Shown here: positions 36,201 to 44,996 of the stretch, one piece after another
How positions within the stretch are numbered: position 1 is the stretch's first letter
Layout: each line of letters opens with the position of its first letter
DNA from: Amborella trichopoda
Lineage: Eukaryota > Streptophyta > Magnoliopsida > Amborellales > Amborellaceae
DNA length: 64,000 bases
Reading direction: 5' to 3'
Assembly: GCF_000471905.2 (NCBI RefSeq)
Contig: NW_006495273.1
Location: 3,106,334-3,170,333, forward strand
The notes under the pieces: generated by a model
Seen by the model: the letters and a program-made list of their open reading frames with translations, nothing else
The model's database searches: none
What the model was told of the DNA's origin: nothing
Made by a program: the position numbers and the translations under genes

Positions 36201-36325
36201 ACCAAAAGAAAATGGAAGTTTTAAATTGTTTATCGATCAATTATATGCTTGAGGTAGTAGATATAACATAATCATAGAAGAAGCTTACTTTCTGATTTTC
36301 CCATGTGATTTTCTTGATCAGGCAT
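30207..36325 (-). CDS. AMY2: Alpha-amylase, AMY2 type (GH13), 11 coding exons
   Basis: Endo-acting alpha-1,4-glucan hydrolase of plant family 2, expected in the cytosol. Coding exons run 36325-36289, 35904-35864, 34064-33938, 33854-33628, 32521-32376, 32290-32181, 31792-31704, 31390-31268, 31168-31133, 30744-30646 and 30398-30207. All introns are GT-AG and the exons add to 1227 nt (408 residues; Arabidopsis AMY2 is about 413). GH13 motifs are intact: region I ADIVINH (104-110), region [14 protein letters not shown] with nucleophile D189, region III SVGEYWD with acid/base E214, and region [12 protein letters not shown] with D295. The C-terminus is [12 protein letters not shown]. There is no signal or transit peptide. 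The chosen ATG directly follows an acceptor (gaatgcag), so an intron lies in the 5' UTR. The peptide before region I is close to AMY2 ([20 protein letters not shown]). Introns hold a MULE-like MITE (34590-35060) and a LINE 3' end (32715-32818). Nothing suggests loss of function. Confidence 0.96.
32715..32818 (+). mobile_element. RTE LINE 3' end, truncated, inside an AMY2 intron
   Basis: The stretch reads the C-terminal end of an RTE LINE ([15 protein letters not shown] after ggcccttgataaagctgaat) and ends in gattatgatgatgataat. It matches the 3' end of the element at 18955-19062. It lies in the intron between the AMY2 exons 33854-33628 and 32521-32376, antisense to AMY2. It is a 5'-truncated copy, as is usual for target-primed reverse transcription. 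Confidence 0.75.
34590..35060. mobile_element. MULE-like foldback MITE, family A, copy 2, with 10-bp TSD
   Basis: The 471-bp element is flanked by a perfect direct repeat, atacaaggta (34580-34589 and 35061-35070). The arms are inverted: the left carries gaaaagtcttcccatgcctatatgcgaaaatgaa, and the right ends ...ttcattttcgcctataggcattgtgtagtgttttcc. The inner arm words accgtctaaatttcatcgtacggtca and gaccgtgcgatgaactttgaacggt pair. It sits in the 1.8-kb AMY2 intron between exons 35904-35864 and 34064-33938. The perfect TSD indicates a fairly recent insertion after this lineage acquired the intron. Confidence 0.85.
35085..35325. repeat. Three-copy tandem repeat (about 75 bp) in an AMY2 intron
   Basis: The units read gaaatgagaaagggcgaaaa...cttaagatcaaaaggtattc...aagctgtctaggaaagttc. 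The third copy is more diverged. The array starts immediately after the foldback element's target duplication. Confidence 0.8.
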
Positions 36326-37391
36326 CTGCATTCAAATAAGAAAGGAAGGAAGCAAGTCAATAATCAAGACCTAAATTTTTGAGCCAAAGCATACAGAGAA
36401 AACCTTAATGCCCCTTCAAATCCATACAAGAAAAGATTGAAAGCAGATTAGAAGCATGGAGGATAAGGCCAAGTCTTACAGGATTCAAATAACCCATATC
36501 CTAGGGTGGTTCAGACAAACGATTCTCCTTCAAGTTCAGACTTCACAATGGTGATAGGAAAAAAAATATTCCTGAATCCATGATCGACATATTATGTAAG
36601 ACTTTCCATTCCAGTAATTTGATATAAGTCCGAATTACGAAAACATGAATCCAAATTATATCATCCAAGTCTGATATGCATTAATGTAAGATTATGACTG
36701 CACATGAAGGATAACGGATCAATATCTTCTACAGGATGATCAAAACTTCAAATAGGACAGCAGGGAACAAGCATCATTTCAACAGGCAATATTAGTCGCT
36801 GCCGCCCAAATTGATCTGGGGATTAATACTCAAATGTTCATCCAGAATGCTCTGTCAAACATGTATTAGCAGTAAAATGAAACAGATTAAGAATTGAAAA
36901 AGAATGCTCCACAAATGAAACAGATGAAGAACTGAAAAAGAAAAAGAGAGGAAGAAAAATCAGAGAAACAGTGGGCGTGCCTTAGAGATCTCAACACAGG
37001 AGAAGGGGAAATGAAAGATTTGGATCCCTGAAATGATTGACTTGGAGCGCGAGGCCTATAAATTGAGGTCGAAAAGCTGAAAGATTCGAGGGCACCCACC
37101 GCTGAGAAGAAGTATTCCAATTCACCATCCCTTCAAATTGACTAGAGCTTTTCTCCATCACCCTTTCTATATTCGCTTTTTGTAAATGGGAATCCAAATC
37201 AGTCCACACCCGTGGAGTATGTGTAAGATTTCTGGAAGAAGAATAAGCGTTGAATTTGAATAATCAAATGGAGAACAGAAAAGAAACCAACCTTTTATGG
37301 GTTTGAGGGAGCTGAAAAAACGCGTGGGATACCATTCCAATTTTGAAATTTCCAACCCCAAAGCCTGAACCTTCACTCTCAAAGACCTCAT
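36326..37391 (-). other. 5' leader region of AMY2 (probable UTR exon and intron)
   Basis: The acceptor directly before the AMY2 ATG means at least one non-coding exon lies upstream. Reverse-strand frames at 37391-37167 (starting MRSLRVKVQALGLEI), 37209-36991 and 37120-36887 occur here but overlap each other in different frames. Possible donors do not join any of them in frame to AMY2. They are best read as leader sequence with small upstream frames. The exact exon cannot be set without a transcript. Confidence 0.4.
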
Positions 37392-37449
37392 GAATTAAGG
37401 AAAACACTATCTCTCAAGCGGCTGTCCCTGTTTGTGCGGGAGCATTTTT

Positions 37450-37782
37450 ATTATGATGTGGTTTGTATAGAGCCTAGGCTCTAAACAATCAAATTAGAGC
37501 CAAGAAATGTAGTTTTGGACGCTTTTGTGATAGCATTAAAATATATTTTTATCTTTATTTATAAAATTTAATGCTGAAAAAATAGTGTAGATCGGCATGA
37601 AAAACTTAAAAATTGGCCGTCTAAAATATGTTACAAAATACACTATTTTTAATTTTTAAATCCATTTTTTTCTTATGTTCATGTATTTTGATGTCGAGAT
37701 GATCAATTCGAAGATATTTGAGCACCAAAACAACCTCTTCCAGTGGAAGTTTTGAGGTAGGCTGCTCTATATAAACGTTTTC
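37450..37782 (-). mobile_element. hAT-type MITE family B with 8-bp TSD, beside the AMY2 5' end
   Basis: The left end gatgtggtttgtatagagcc...taggctctaaacaatcaaat and the right end ggctgctctatataaacgtt are inverted repeats. The octamer tttattat flanks both sides. The interior words tagatcggcatgaaaaactt and gatgtcgagatgatcaattc match the family. It lies about 60 bp upstream of the first possible AMY2 leader frame, so it may sit in the promoter. Confidence 0.75.
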
Positions 37783-37899
37783 CTTTTTATTATATTGGTT
37801 CCCTTGGTGGAGTCTATGGTCCTGCAAGAACATTTTGTGTCCTTACTCTCTCGGTCAAAATTGCCTGGCAAAATTGTCCAGGATTAGGACAATTTTTTA

Positions 37900-38064
37900 G
37901 ATTTATAATCCTGAGTCCACCTGGGAACATACGCGTAACTATTTTAAGAAAAACTTTGATTTATAATCTTGAGTCCACCTGGGAACTACGCATAACCATT
38001 TTAAGAAAAAATTCGATTTATAATCTTGAGTCCACCTGGGAACTACGAATAACTATTTTAAGGG
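37900..38064. repeat. 57-bp minisatellite, three copies
   Basis: The units read gatttataatcttgagtcc...acctgggaactacg...taactattttaag, with few differences. Confidence 0.85.
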
Positions 38065-39416
38065 AAAAACCAAGTTTGAAATACTCATATATAACCATCA
38101 CAACTTAATCTCAGAATATTTTTCACGTGCATTTGAATTTTTTCAGAGGCAGATCAAGTAAGAACTTGACGGCCCAAAAAAAAGTGTTTTCAGATTCACG
38201 TTGTAGCCTTGTTCGATTTGGTTGAAATAAATGAAACAATTCTATACTTCGGCCAAAGAAGACTTAAGAATTTTATATAAATAAAGCATATATTTATGCA
38301 TTAAAGTATATTGAAATAATAAAAAAATTTAAAAAAATCCAAAAAAAGAAAAGAAAAGACAATCATGTGTTTCAGCTGAGACAAATTAGACGGAAGCAGG
38401 CCTAAGTAGATGCACCGGAGCTTCCCTTCGCTTCTATTGAGGCTGAAAATCTAAAGACTTCGGCATCTTTGGATGAAGCAAATAAAAAATGATAACATTA
38501 CTAAAAATGAAAATACATAACAGTTGGGGTTTATCCGAGGGAGTGAATAAGGGAAATGGGAGCACAGAATCTTTTTCCATTGCTTTTTTTTATTCCTGTG
38601 CAATTTGGTGAGTGCCATGCCCCCTCGCTCTTCAAAAGCGGCGGCAAGCGCGTGTCTCTCTCTCCCTTCGCTCTTCAAAAGGTTCGTTTTTTCGAAGTTG
38701 AAATCATGTGGAAATCTAAAAGATTTCCTATCCCCAGGGAGTATGCTATTTATTTACTTCTTTGGACAAAACAAATGCTAGGATATACTTTGAATCTCAA
38801 ATTTTGGAAATGTAATATCTAATATTATTAAAAAGAATCTCCAAAATAAACTTTTTATATATTAAAAAAGAACTATTGTCTTAAGATTGAAAAGAGGCTG
38901 TCCAATTTTTAATGGATTAGATCTAAGTGCCACAAAACTCAAAATTGAAATTTTTTTTCTTTTGAAATAATCGTCTTGTAATGCTTAGGTGGTTTTAAAT
39001 TAAAAATATCTTTCTAAATAAGTTTTTGAGTGAAGGAGTATACATACAGTCTGTTCCTATAGGAGCATAACATACTGCTCACGTGGAAACGTTGGGTGCC
39101 TCCTTAAATGGAATTGGGTGCAAAAGCAGCGGGATGGGGACAGGGCATCTCATACGAGCCATTCTTGTATCAACGGTGCTAGGCGAGCCATGGGCCAAGT
39201 CCAGCAGCTTTGCAGGTCCCGTAAAAATAGCATTAAAATTTAAAAAAATTGACAACTACTAGCAAGAACGAAATAGATTTACGATTTCACGACAACTTAT
39301 AAAAATGTGACATGTATTGATAAATTTTTTGGAAATTTTATCTATACATTGAACTTATTTTGATTTCCCGAAGTTTTTAGAAGTGGGAGTTGAACATCCC
39401 ACTTCCATGTTCGATT
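38065..39416. other. Intergenic, nothing recognised
   Basis: This is AT-rich sequence. Short frames near 38451-38822 on both strands have no recognisable domain and overlap each other. Confidence 0.35.
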
Positions 39417-39929
39417 TCACAATGTCGAAACCACCGCATGGAAGTGCGGCCTTCCATGCAGTACTTTTTTTATGTCAAAAAATATCTCTTTTTGGAATAC
39501 CACCCTTCCATAAAAAATGATGGAAGGGCAGTCTTCTCTATTTTTTTGCGAGACTCCCTCTAACTCCAAATTCTTTGGTGTGAAACGCACCTTTAGAGTT
39601 TTTTTGTTGCGGAACATGCATTCAATGGTCCAGAATGGAGTACAATGAGTTTCATAGGATCGTTCATATTCTAGTTTAAAGATTACAGATTTGCCAGTCA
39701 ACTTAAACATACCAATATCAGTAACGGAGGGGCTCAAAGTTATCCCAAGCACCGCCACCCCATTTATTGTCACCCTGAGTATGTATGTAGTGGTTTGAAA
39801 ATGATGTCCGCTGACCAGCTGACGTTGTGGTTTCACACCATAAACGTTAGTATTAGTGGCTTTATCATTGTCATCATCATCGTATCCACCTACATCCCCC
39901 TTTAGTGGTCTTATCATCGCCATCATCAT
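39417..39929 (-). CDS. Unidentified 170-residue reading frame
   Basis: This is the longest uninterrupted frame outside recognised genes and gaps. It begins MMMAMIRPLKGDVGGYDDDD, an acidic stretch. A moderately hydrophobic middle follows (YILRVTINGVAVLGITLSP), then a charged part with SVIFKLEYERSYETHCTPFW, and it ends GRPHFHAVVSTL. No signal peptide or clear membrane helix is seen. Codons upstream of the first ATG remain open for some distance, with the acidic repeat continuing (EGDDDGDDK), so it may be a fragment of something longer. It lies next to an LTR-like repeat on the other strand. I recognise no family; it could be a decayed element gene or chance. Confidence 0.3.
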   Translation of the reverse strand: MMMAMIRPLKGDVGGYDDDDNDKATNTNVYGVKPQRQLVSGHHFQTTTYILRVTINGVAVLGITLSPSVTDIGMFKLTGKSVIFKLEYERSYETHCTPFWTIECMFRNKKTLKVRFTPKNLELEGVSQKNREDCPSIIFYGRVVFQKEIFFDIKKVLHGRPHFHAVVSTL

Positions 39930-40169
39930 CTCCTTCTACATCTCCCCTTTGCTTCAACTTGTACTCTTCTTATCTAGAAGTTGTGAGGTTTGTAGCCATT
40001 TAAAAGCTTTATGAGAGCATGATCCAAAAATATATAATACATTATTGAGTATATTTAACTTGGACTGTAGGGCATTAACAATGCTTTAGACTCGCATGGA
40101 TTTTGACTGGCTATAACTTAATGTGAAGTTCAAAACCCGTAGTTTTGGGCATTATGTAAGCACAACTGA

Positions 40170-41660
40170 TAAGGGTTGCGATGTGGGGTTGTCCCTAGAT
40201 GAGGTCAGAGATATGTCCAGGACAGTTGACCAAGGGACATGGATTTGACCCTATGTGTGATGGACAACCTGAGAGGACAAAGTTTAACTTCTCATTATTA
40301 CCATCAAGCATTTACACTAGATAGTTGTATGAAAAGCAACTATTTGGATAAGGGTGTATGACGTGTATATGTGTAGAAGAGATGGCTCCCAGCAATACTG
40401 GATTGTGTTGGAAGGACCCATGAAGCATAATGTTGAAATGAGTCATAAACTTGTCTTCAGGGAAGGACCTGTAATCCATGGTATATGATCGTATCTTCTC
40501 TACTTATTGGCTGACTTTGATGGTCTAATTATGAACCCTTATAATAGGTTGTGGGTCATAGGATTGGTTGGGTCAGTTTGAGAAACTGCAGTGAGATGCA
40601 GTCTCTATAGAGGATGAAGTCTTCAACGTATTTGTCATAATCCTAATTCTATAGATCCAATTTCCATCAAACTTTTTTAGATATGTTTTAATATATTAAA
40701 ATAAAATTTTAAACCTCTCTAAGTATTTTATTTTATTGAAATATGATTTTAAATAGAGAAAACTTAATTTCTTGGATTTATTTTCATAAAAAATAAATAA
40801 AATATTTTGAGGTTTTATAAAAATTATTTTATTATAGGGAAATTATGTTTAAGGTATTGGGGGCCCATTGAGTTTATTGGGCCCACTATATTGTGGGATG
40901 TGAGGCTCACATGGCCCCCACCTCCTCCATACTTTCCTAAAGTTGAAAGATGACAATTATGATATTTTAAGAAACTTTTTTGTGTAAAGATTTTGATCGA
41001 TTTCAAAATAGAAATGTGTAAGAACTTAATTGTGATTGATTTTACAATAGGATGGTGTAAGAAATTAATTGTGATTGATTTCAAAATAGGAATGTGTATA
41101 AATTAATTTTGATAAATTGATTGTTTTCTCTACACAAAATATTTAATGGGAACGGAGTTATGGAAACTGATAGATAAGGTTCGACTGCATTCATCTAATT
41201 ACGATGGCTGATTTAAAGAATGAATGTTTGAAATCTCATCACCCCATAGGTCTCCAAAATCAAATGTCAAGATTAAACCTCATGATGATGACAAAACTCT
41301 AACCCTAGCAACCGTAACCTCTTGTATATAAATACTAGCTATAGGGATTTTATTTCTTATTTCTCTCCATCTTTCTCTCTCTTTTTCTTTCATCCAAATT
41401 AGAGTTTAGGGAAGAGTTAACCCTAAGGGGTGGCACGCCCAAGCCACACAAGCTCTAGCCCTAGGTTCTTGCTTCATGCTCATGAGTTAAGCCTTGGTCA
41501 AGGAAATCCCATGGGATGCTCTCTAAAGGTTTTGCTTAGGTTTTCTTAATTGTGAGATGTGTTTTTAAACTAAGATTATGTGTGCCATCGGTGGAGGAGA
41601 TCTAATTTGGGGTGTCCAAAGTCTTCAAGGATAATTTGAGGCAAGGTACAATATATTTCA
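40170..41660 (+). mobile_element. LTR-like repeat, copy 2 (fossil, possible solo LTR)
   Basis: Same order as the repeat at 20020-21500 but on the other strand: cctgtaatccatggtatatg, gggtcataggattggttggg, gggggcccattgagtttatt...gggcccactatattgtggga, a TATA box (tatataaata, 41325-41334), then ctctccatctttctctctct. About 860 bp separate the first word from the TATA box, against about 970 in copy 1. The copies are diverged and therefore old. No internal coding region is attached; the ends and family are uncertain. Confidence 0.4.
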
Positions 41661-41967
41661 CATTTTATGTTTTTGTTGCTTCTATTGTGTAATGTTCAAT
41701 TCTACGTAATGAATGTAATTTCATTTAATGACATGCAAGTGAGGGGGTCTTATTCTTTCATTAAGTGTCAAAATTGTATTTTGAACACGTATATTCACTC
41801 GATCATCCAATAATTTGTGCAATAGTTCCTCATCATTCACAACCACTGTAACATCTAAACGATTAAGGAGCACCATCTTTAACGGGTAATACACCAATAA
41901 ATTAAGGAAAGTTACTTACATATCGTTTTAGCCATCAGATATGATCGTAGGTTAAATTACACATCTC

Positions 41968-42143
41968 TTTTTTTATTTTTTTTTGTATAGTTCAGTGGAG
42001 AAGACATGCCCCTACTCGTTTTTCATATTAATTAACGAGTTAGTTTTTTTGAAGGTGTCTATGTGTTTGGTGTCAATAGGATTGAGAACCACAACATCGT
42101 AACTAGGTATGAGGATGCTACCACGACGACCCAACCCTTTTCC
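41968..42143 (-). mobile_element. SINE-like retroposon
   Basis: Poly(T) followed by gtatagttcagtggagaagacatgcccctac is the reverse complement of the SINE-like 3' end. The 5' end is at cgacgacccaacccttttcc. The flanks aattacacatct and aatccacatct form an imperfect target duplication. It has the same orientation as the copy at 58020-58433 but lacks that copy's internal repeat array. Confidence 0.55.
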
Positions 42144-42407
42144 TAATCCACATCTTGTACTCATCTACAAATTGCCCCTCCTCAGTCACTTCCTAAGTAC
42201 GACTCATTGGTTTTATAGATGGTGGGAATTTTGACTCTAGGCACTCCATTTCCGACACCTCCTATCTAAGTAGGGCTCACTGGCTTTATAGATGGTGGTG
42301 ATTTTGACTCTAGGCCCTCCATTTTCTACAGTTGGGTTCATTGGCATGTAATATTCGCTATTGGCTACAGTGAAAGAGCTGGTAACATCATAAAACCAAG
42401 AACAATT

Positions 42408-42672
42408 GTTTCATGCGGGCCGGACCGCATTTCTACAATATACGGTCCCGAGGGATAAAACATCCATCTTAAAGATGGATGCAATTAGGTGGTCCATCTA
42501 AAAACAATTGTAATTAACGGCCCAAATGCTTTATTGATATAATTATTATGTTTAGTTTTCAATTTTATTTTATTTTTCATATTCATGATCTCCATTTTAA
42601 AGATTGAATTTTCTCTAAAAATTAAGATCAAATTATAGTTTAAAAATATATTTATTGCAGACTGGCAGCATG
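42408..42672 (+). mobile_element. MITE family C copy
   Basis: The left end gtttcatgcgggccggaccg...catttctacaatatacgg is followed by catccatcttaaagatggatg and an AT-rich interior parallel to 27331-27622 (ctaaaaacaattgtaattaa, atattcatgatctccatttt). The right end is degenerate. Confidence 0.6.
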
Positions 42673-42835
42673 CTAACCGTGTCCTAAAATCAATTTGCAA
42701 TCACCTTCATCATATGCTTCCTTATCACTTTACAAAAGCTAGTATGATGTTCATATGCTTTGATACAGGCTTGGAAAATTAAAGGATCAATTCGCCTTTA
42801 GGAAAGTTGCACGGGATCGATAGTGCATGCCTTTT

Positions 42836-43290
42836 TAGTAAGGCGCATCTTCAAATAGTATGAAAAGATGTTATTTTAGTATTGGAAATCTTCGCGATGA
42901 CTTGAAAATTTATTTTTATTTATAATTATAAAATTTAAAGCTTGAAAAATAGTATAGATCGAGCATATCTATGAACACTTGAAAATCTTGAAAATTGATG
43001 ATCTAGAAAATTCATTCTAAGATACCTATTTCCAATATTTAAAATCTATTTTTTCTCATGTCCATGCATAGATCGAGCAGATCCATGAACATTTGAAAAT
43101 CTCAGAAAATTCATTCTCAGATGCCCTATTTCCAATATTTGAAATCCATTTTTCTCATGTCCATGCATCGTGAGGATGAGATGATCGATTTAAGGATTTT
43201 TGGGCATCAAAACAACCTCTTCTAGTGAATTTTGGAGGTGCACCTTAATTTGATTGTTTAGAGCTTCACCCTTATATAATTTTTTTTTCC
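42836..43290 (-). mobile_element. hAT-type MITE family B with an internal duplication
   Basis: It begins ggcgcatcttcaaatagtat and ends gcaccttaatttgattgttt...agagcttcacccttatat. An internal segment containing gatcgagcagatccatgaac, tctcagatgccc and ctcatgtccatgcat is present twice (about 42955-43060 and 43070-43165), which makes this copy longer than its relatives. Confidence 0.6.
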
Positions 43291-43619
43291 AAAAATAATG
43301 TAATTTCAAAATTTTATCTTTTAGAATAGTTAACGGGCCTTGGCCGTGTTGCTGACATTTGGGCCGCACTAGTGTTGAACCCCATGTTATGCCCATGGGC
43401 TCTAGCTAGGCCGGGTAGGCCCCAAAATATTTGTATGGAAAAGCTACACCCATGATTTGAACTATTTAACATCTTGTCTATACTTTGGATCTAATTCCAA
43501 ATTGCCTAGCATTCTTTCAATCAAAGTTCAAATGGCCCGTTAAATGACTCATCAAAGTGGCTTTGAAATTTATCAAAATAGTTCAAATGTTAGGTCTATT
43601 TTGATAGAATTTCCCAATG

Positions 43620-44310
43620 CTTTATTGTAATGACAACTGATCTGGTCTCTTTGGGGGATTCAATTTCAACTTTCTTACTATTATTCAGAAGTGGATTGAC
43701 AAATATTCCCATCTTCTGAATGGAGGCCTCCACCTGTGCATCGGTATGAGTGTAGTTGATAGCACCCTTATCTAGGAGTTCCCAGATGATGTGCTTTAAG
43801 CTCTAACAATTTTGAGTGTTGTGGGTGTGATTTCTATGGTATCAACACCATCTGGATTTATCTTTAAGCTCATACTTTGGTTGAACAGGGTTTGGAAGAA
43901 CAATTAATCCCGCTTACAAGATCTTAGTTAACATTGTAGAGAGAGGGTGTTGCAATGGTGGAAGGTTAACTTCTAGAAAGGGCTTCCTATATCCCATGTT
44001 GCATTATTACTGAGATCTTAGTTAATATCGCAAAGAGAGGGTCCTACAGTGGTGGAAGGTTAACTTCTAGAAAGAGCCTCATGTATCCCGTATTTGCGTT
44101 ATTACTGAAGTTGAAGTTATTGGTCTTACCAGTGCCCTTGGGATGATCATTTATCTTTTGAGCTTGGAGTGGAACTGGTGTAACAACAATTTGGCCTACC
44201 TGGACAATAGAATTATTCTTTTTATGATTGTTGTTCAACGAATAACAATAAAAAAGATACTTGATAAAATTTCGCACTTTCTCCTTGGGATCGTGCCATC
44301 TTCAAAAGCA
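43620..44310 (-). mobile_element. Gypsy-type retrotransposon gag fragment (fossil, broken)
   Basis: The reverse strand shows WCRYHRNHTHNTQNC followed by SLKHIIWELLDKGAIN. This is the CxxH...H...C layout of the gag region just before protease in plant Ty3/gypsy elements (compare the common form YCRYHxxxGHDTExC...LK). It is a broken partial copy with several interruptions. No LTR, integrase or RT part is seen beside it. A local duplication (gagagggt...ggtggaaggttaacttctag) occurs at about 43940-44070. The copy is old. Confidence 0.6.
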
Positions 44311-44842
44311 AAGGAGCCGTAGTCAACACAGATTCATGCATAAACATGATTTCAATTAACCGGACAACACTCCATCGCAAGATGAGAAAGCTGAAAATTT
44401 AGGGGAATCTAGACTGGGTGTTATGGTCGTGGCCAGTAAAAATCCTCAACAGGTTGACCACCTCTCGGGAATGGGGCTTGACCCAAAAGTTTTTTTTTGG
44501 TGGCTGATTTAGTGCGGCGAGAGCCCCTACTTTTAGTAGAAATTGAGCCTAAGACATAAAATCAAATTATCGAGTAGTAATCAATTAAGTTCAGGTTCTT
44601 TTCCTAAAATTGGACCATTTTTCGACTTGTGCGTGTCATCCTTGGGCACAGGCCATGTTCATCTTTTCTGTATCGTTCCGATTTTAACGGAGGTCTCCGA
44701 AGATACAAGGCTTGTCCCAAAACCTTCTCATGCATATATTACATTTTCCGTATTTTTTGAGGGTTGGTTTGGCCGAATTTTTCCTGTCCGGGCCAGGCTA
44801 AGGCTTCGTTATTGTGAATTTGGTATGGTCCCAAGCCTAGCG
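44310..44842. other. Intergenic and distal upstream region of the pseudouridine synthase gene
   Basis: No coding domain is recognised. The frame at 44543-44854 is without known motifs. Conserved promoter-type motifs start at 44843. Confidence 0.4.
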
Positions 44843-44962
44843 TGGGCCTACTAACACTGTAGAACGATCGAGGCGGCCCAAAACGAGCCCATTTACAAGC
44901 CTGTTTGTCCTCGGATGAGATTCAAGGTCCCTAAACAATTTTGAATGCAAGTTTAAACCCTA
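44843..44962 (+). promoter_or_regulatory. Promoter motifs: site II elements and telo-box
   Basis: Two site II hexamers (TGGGCC at 44843-44848; its reverse complement GGCCCA at 44875-44880) and a variant AGCCCA (44886-44891) are followed by a telo-box AAACCCTA (44955-44962), 35 bp before the start codon. Site II plus telo-box is a known signature of plant genes for ribosome biogenesis and translation in dividing cells. That fits an RNA-modification enzyme. No clear TATA box is seen. Confidence 0.6.
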
Positions 44963-44996
44963 TCACTGAAAACCATCACTCCTCTTCCCATCGGCG

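Noticed and set aside
36887-37391. Minus-strand frames upstream of AMY2 as a possible transit-peptide exon
   Set aside because: The candidate donors join to the AMY2 exon out of frame, the frames overlap each other, and the AMY2 ATG directly follows an acceptor. A non-coding leader is simpler.
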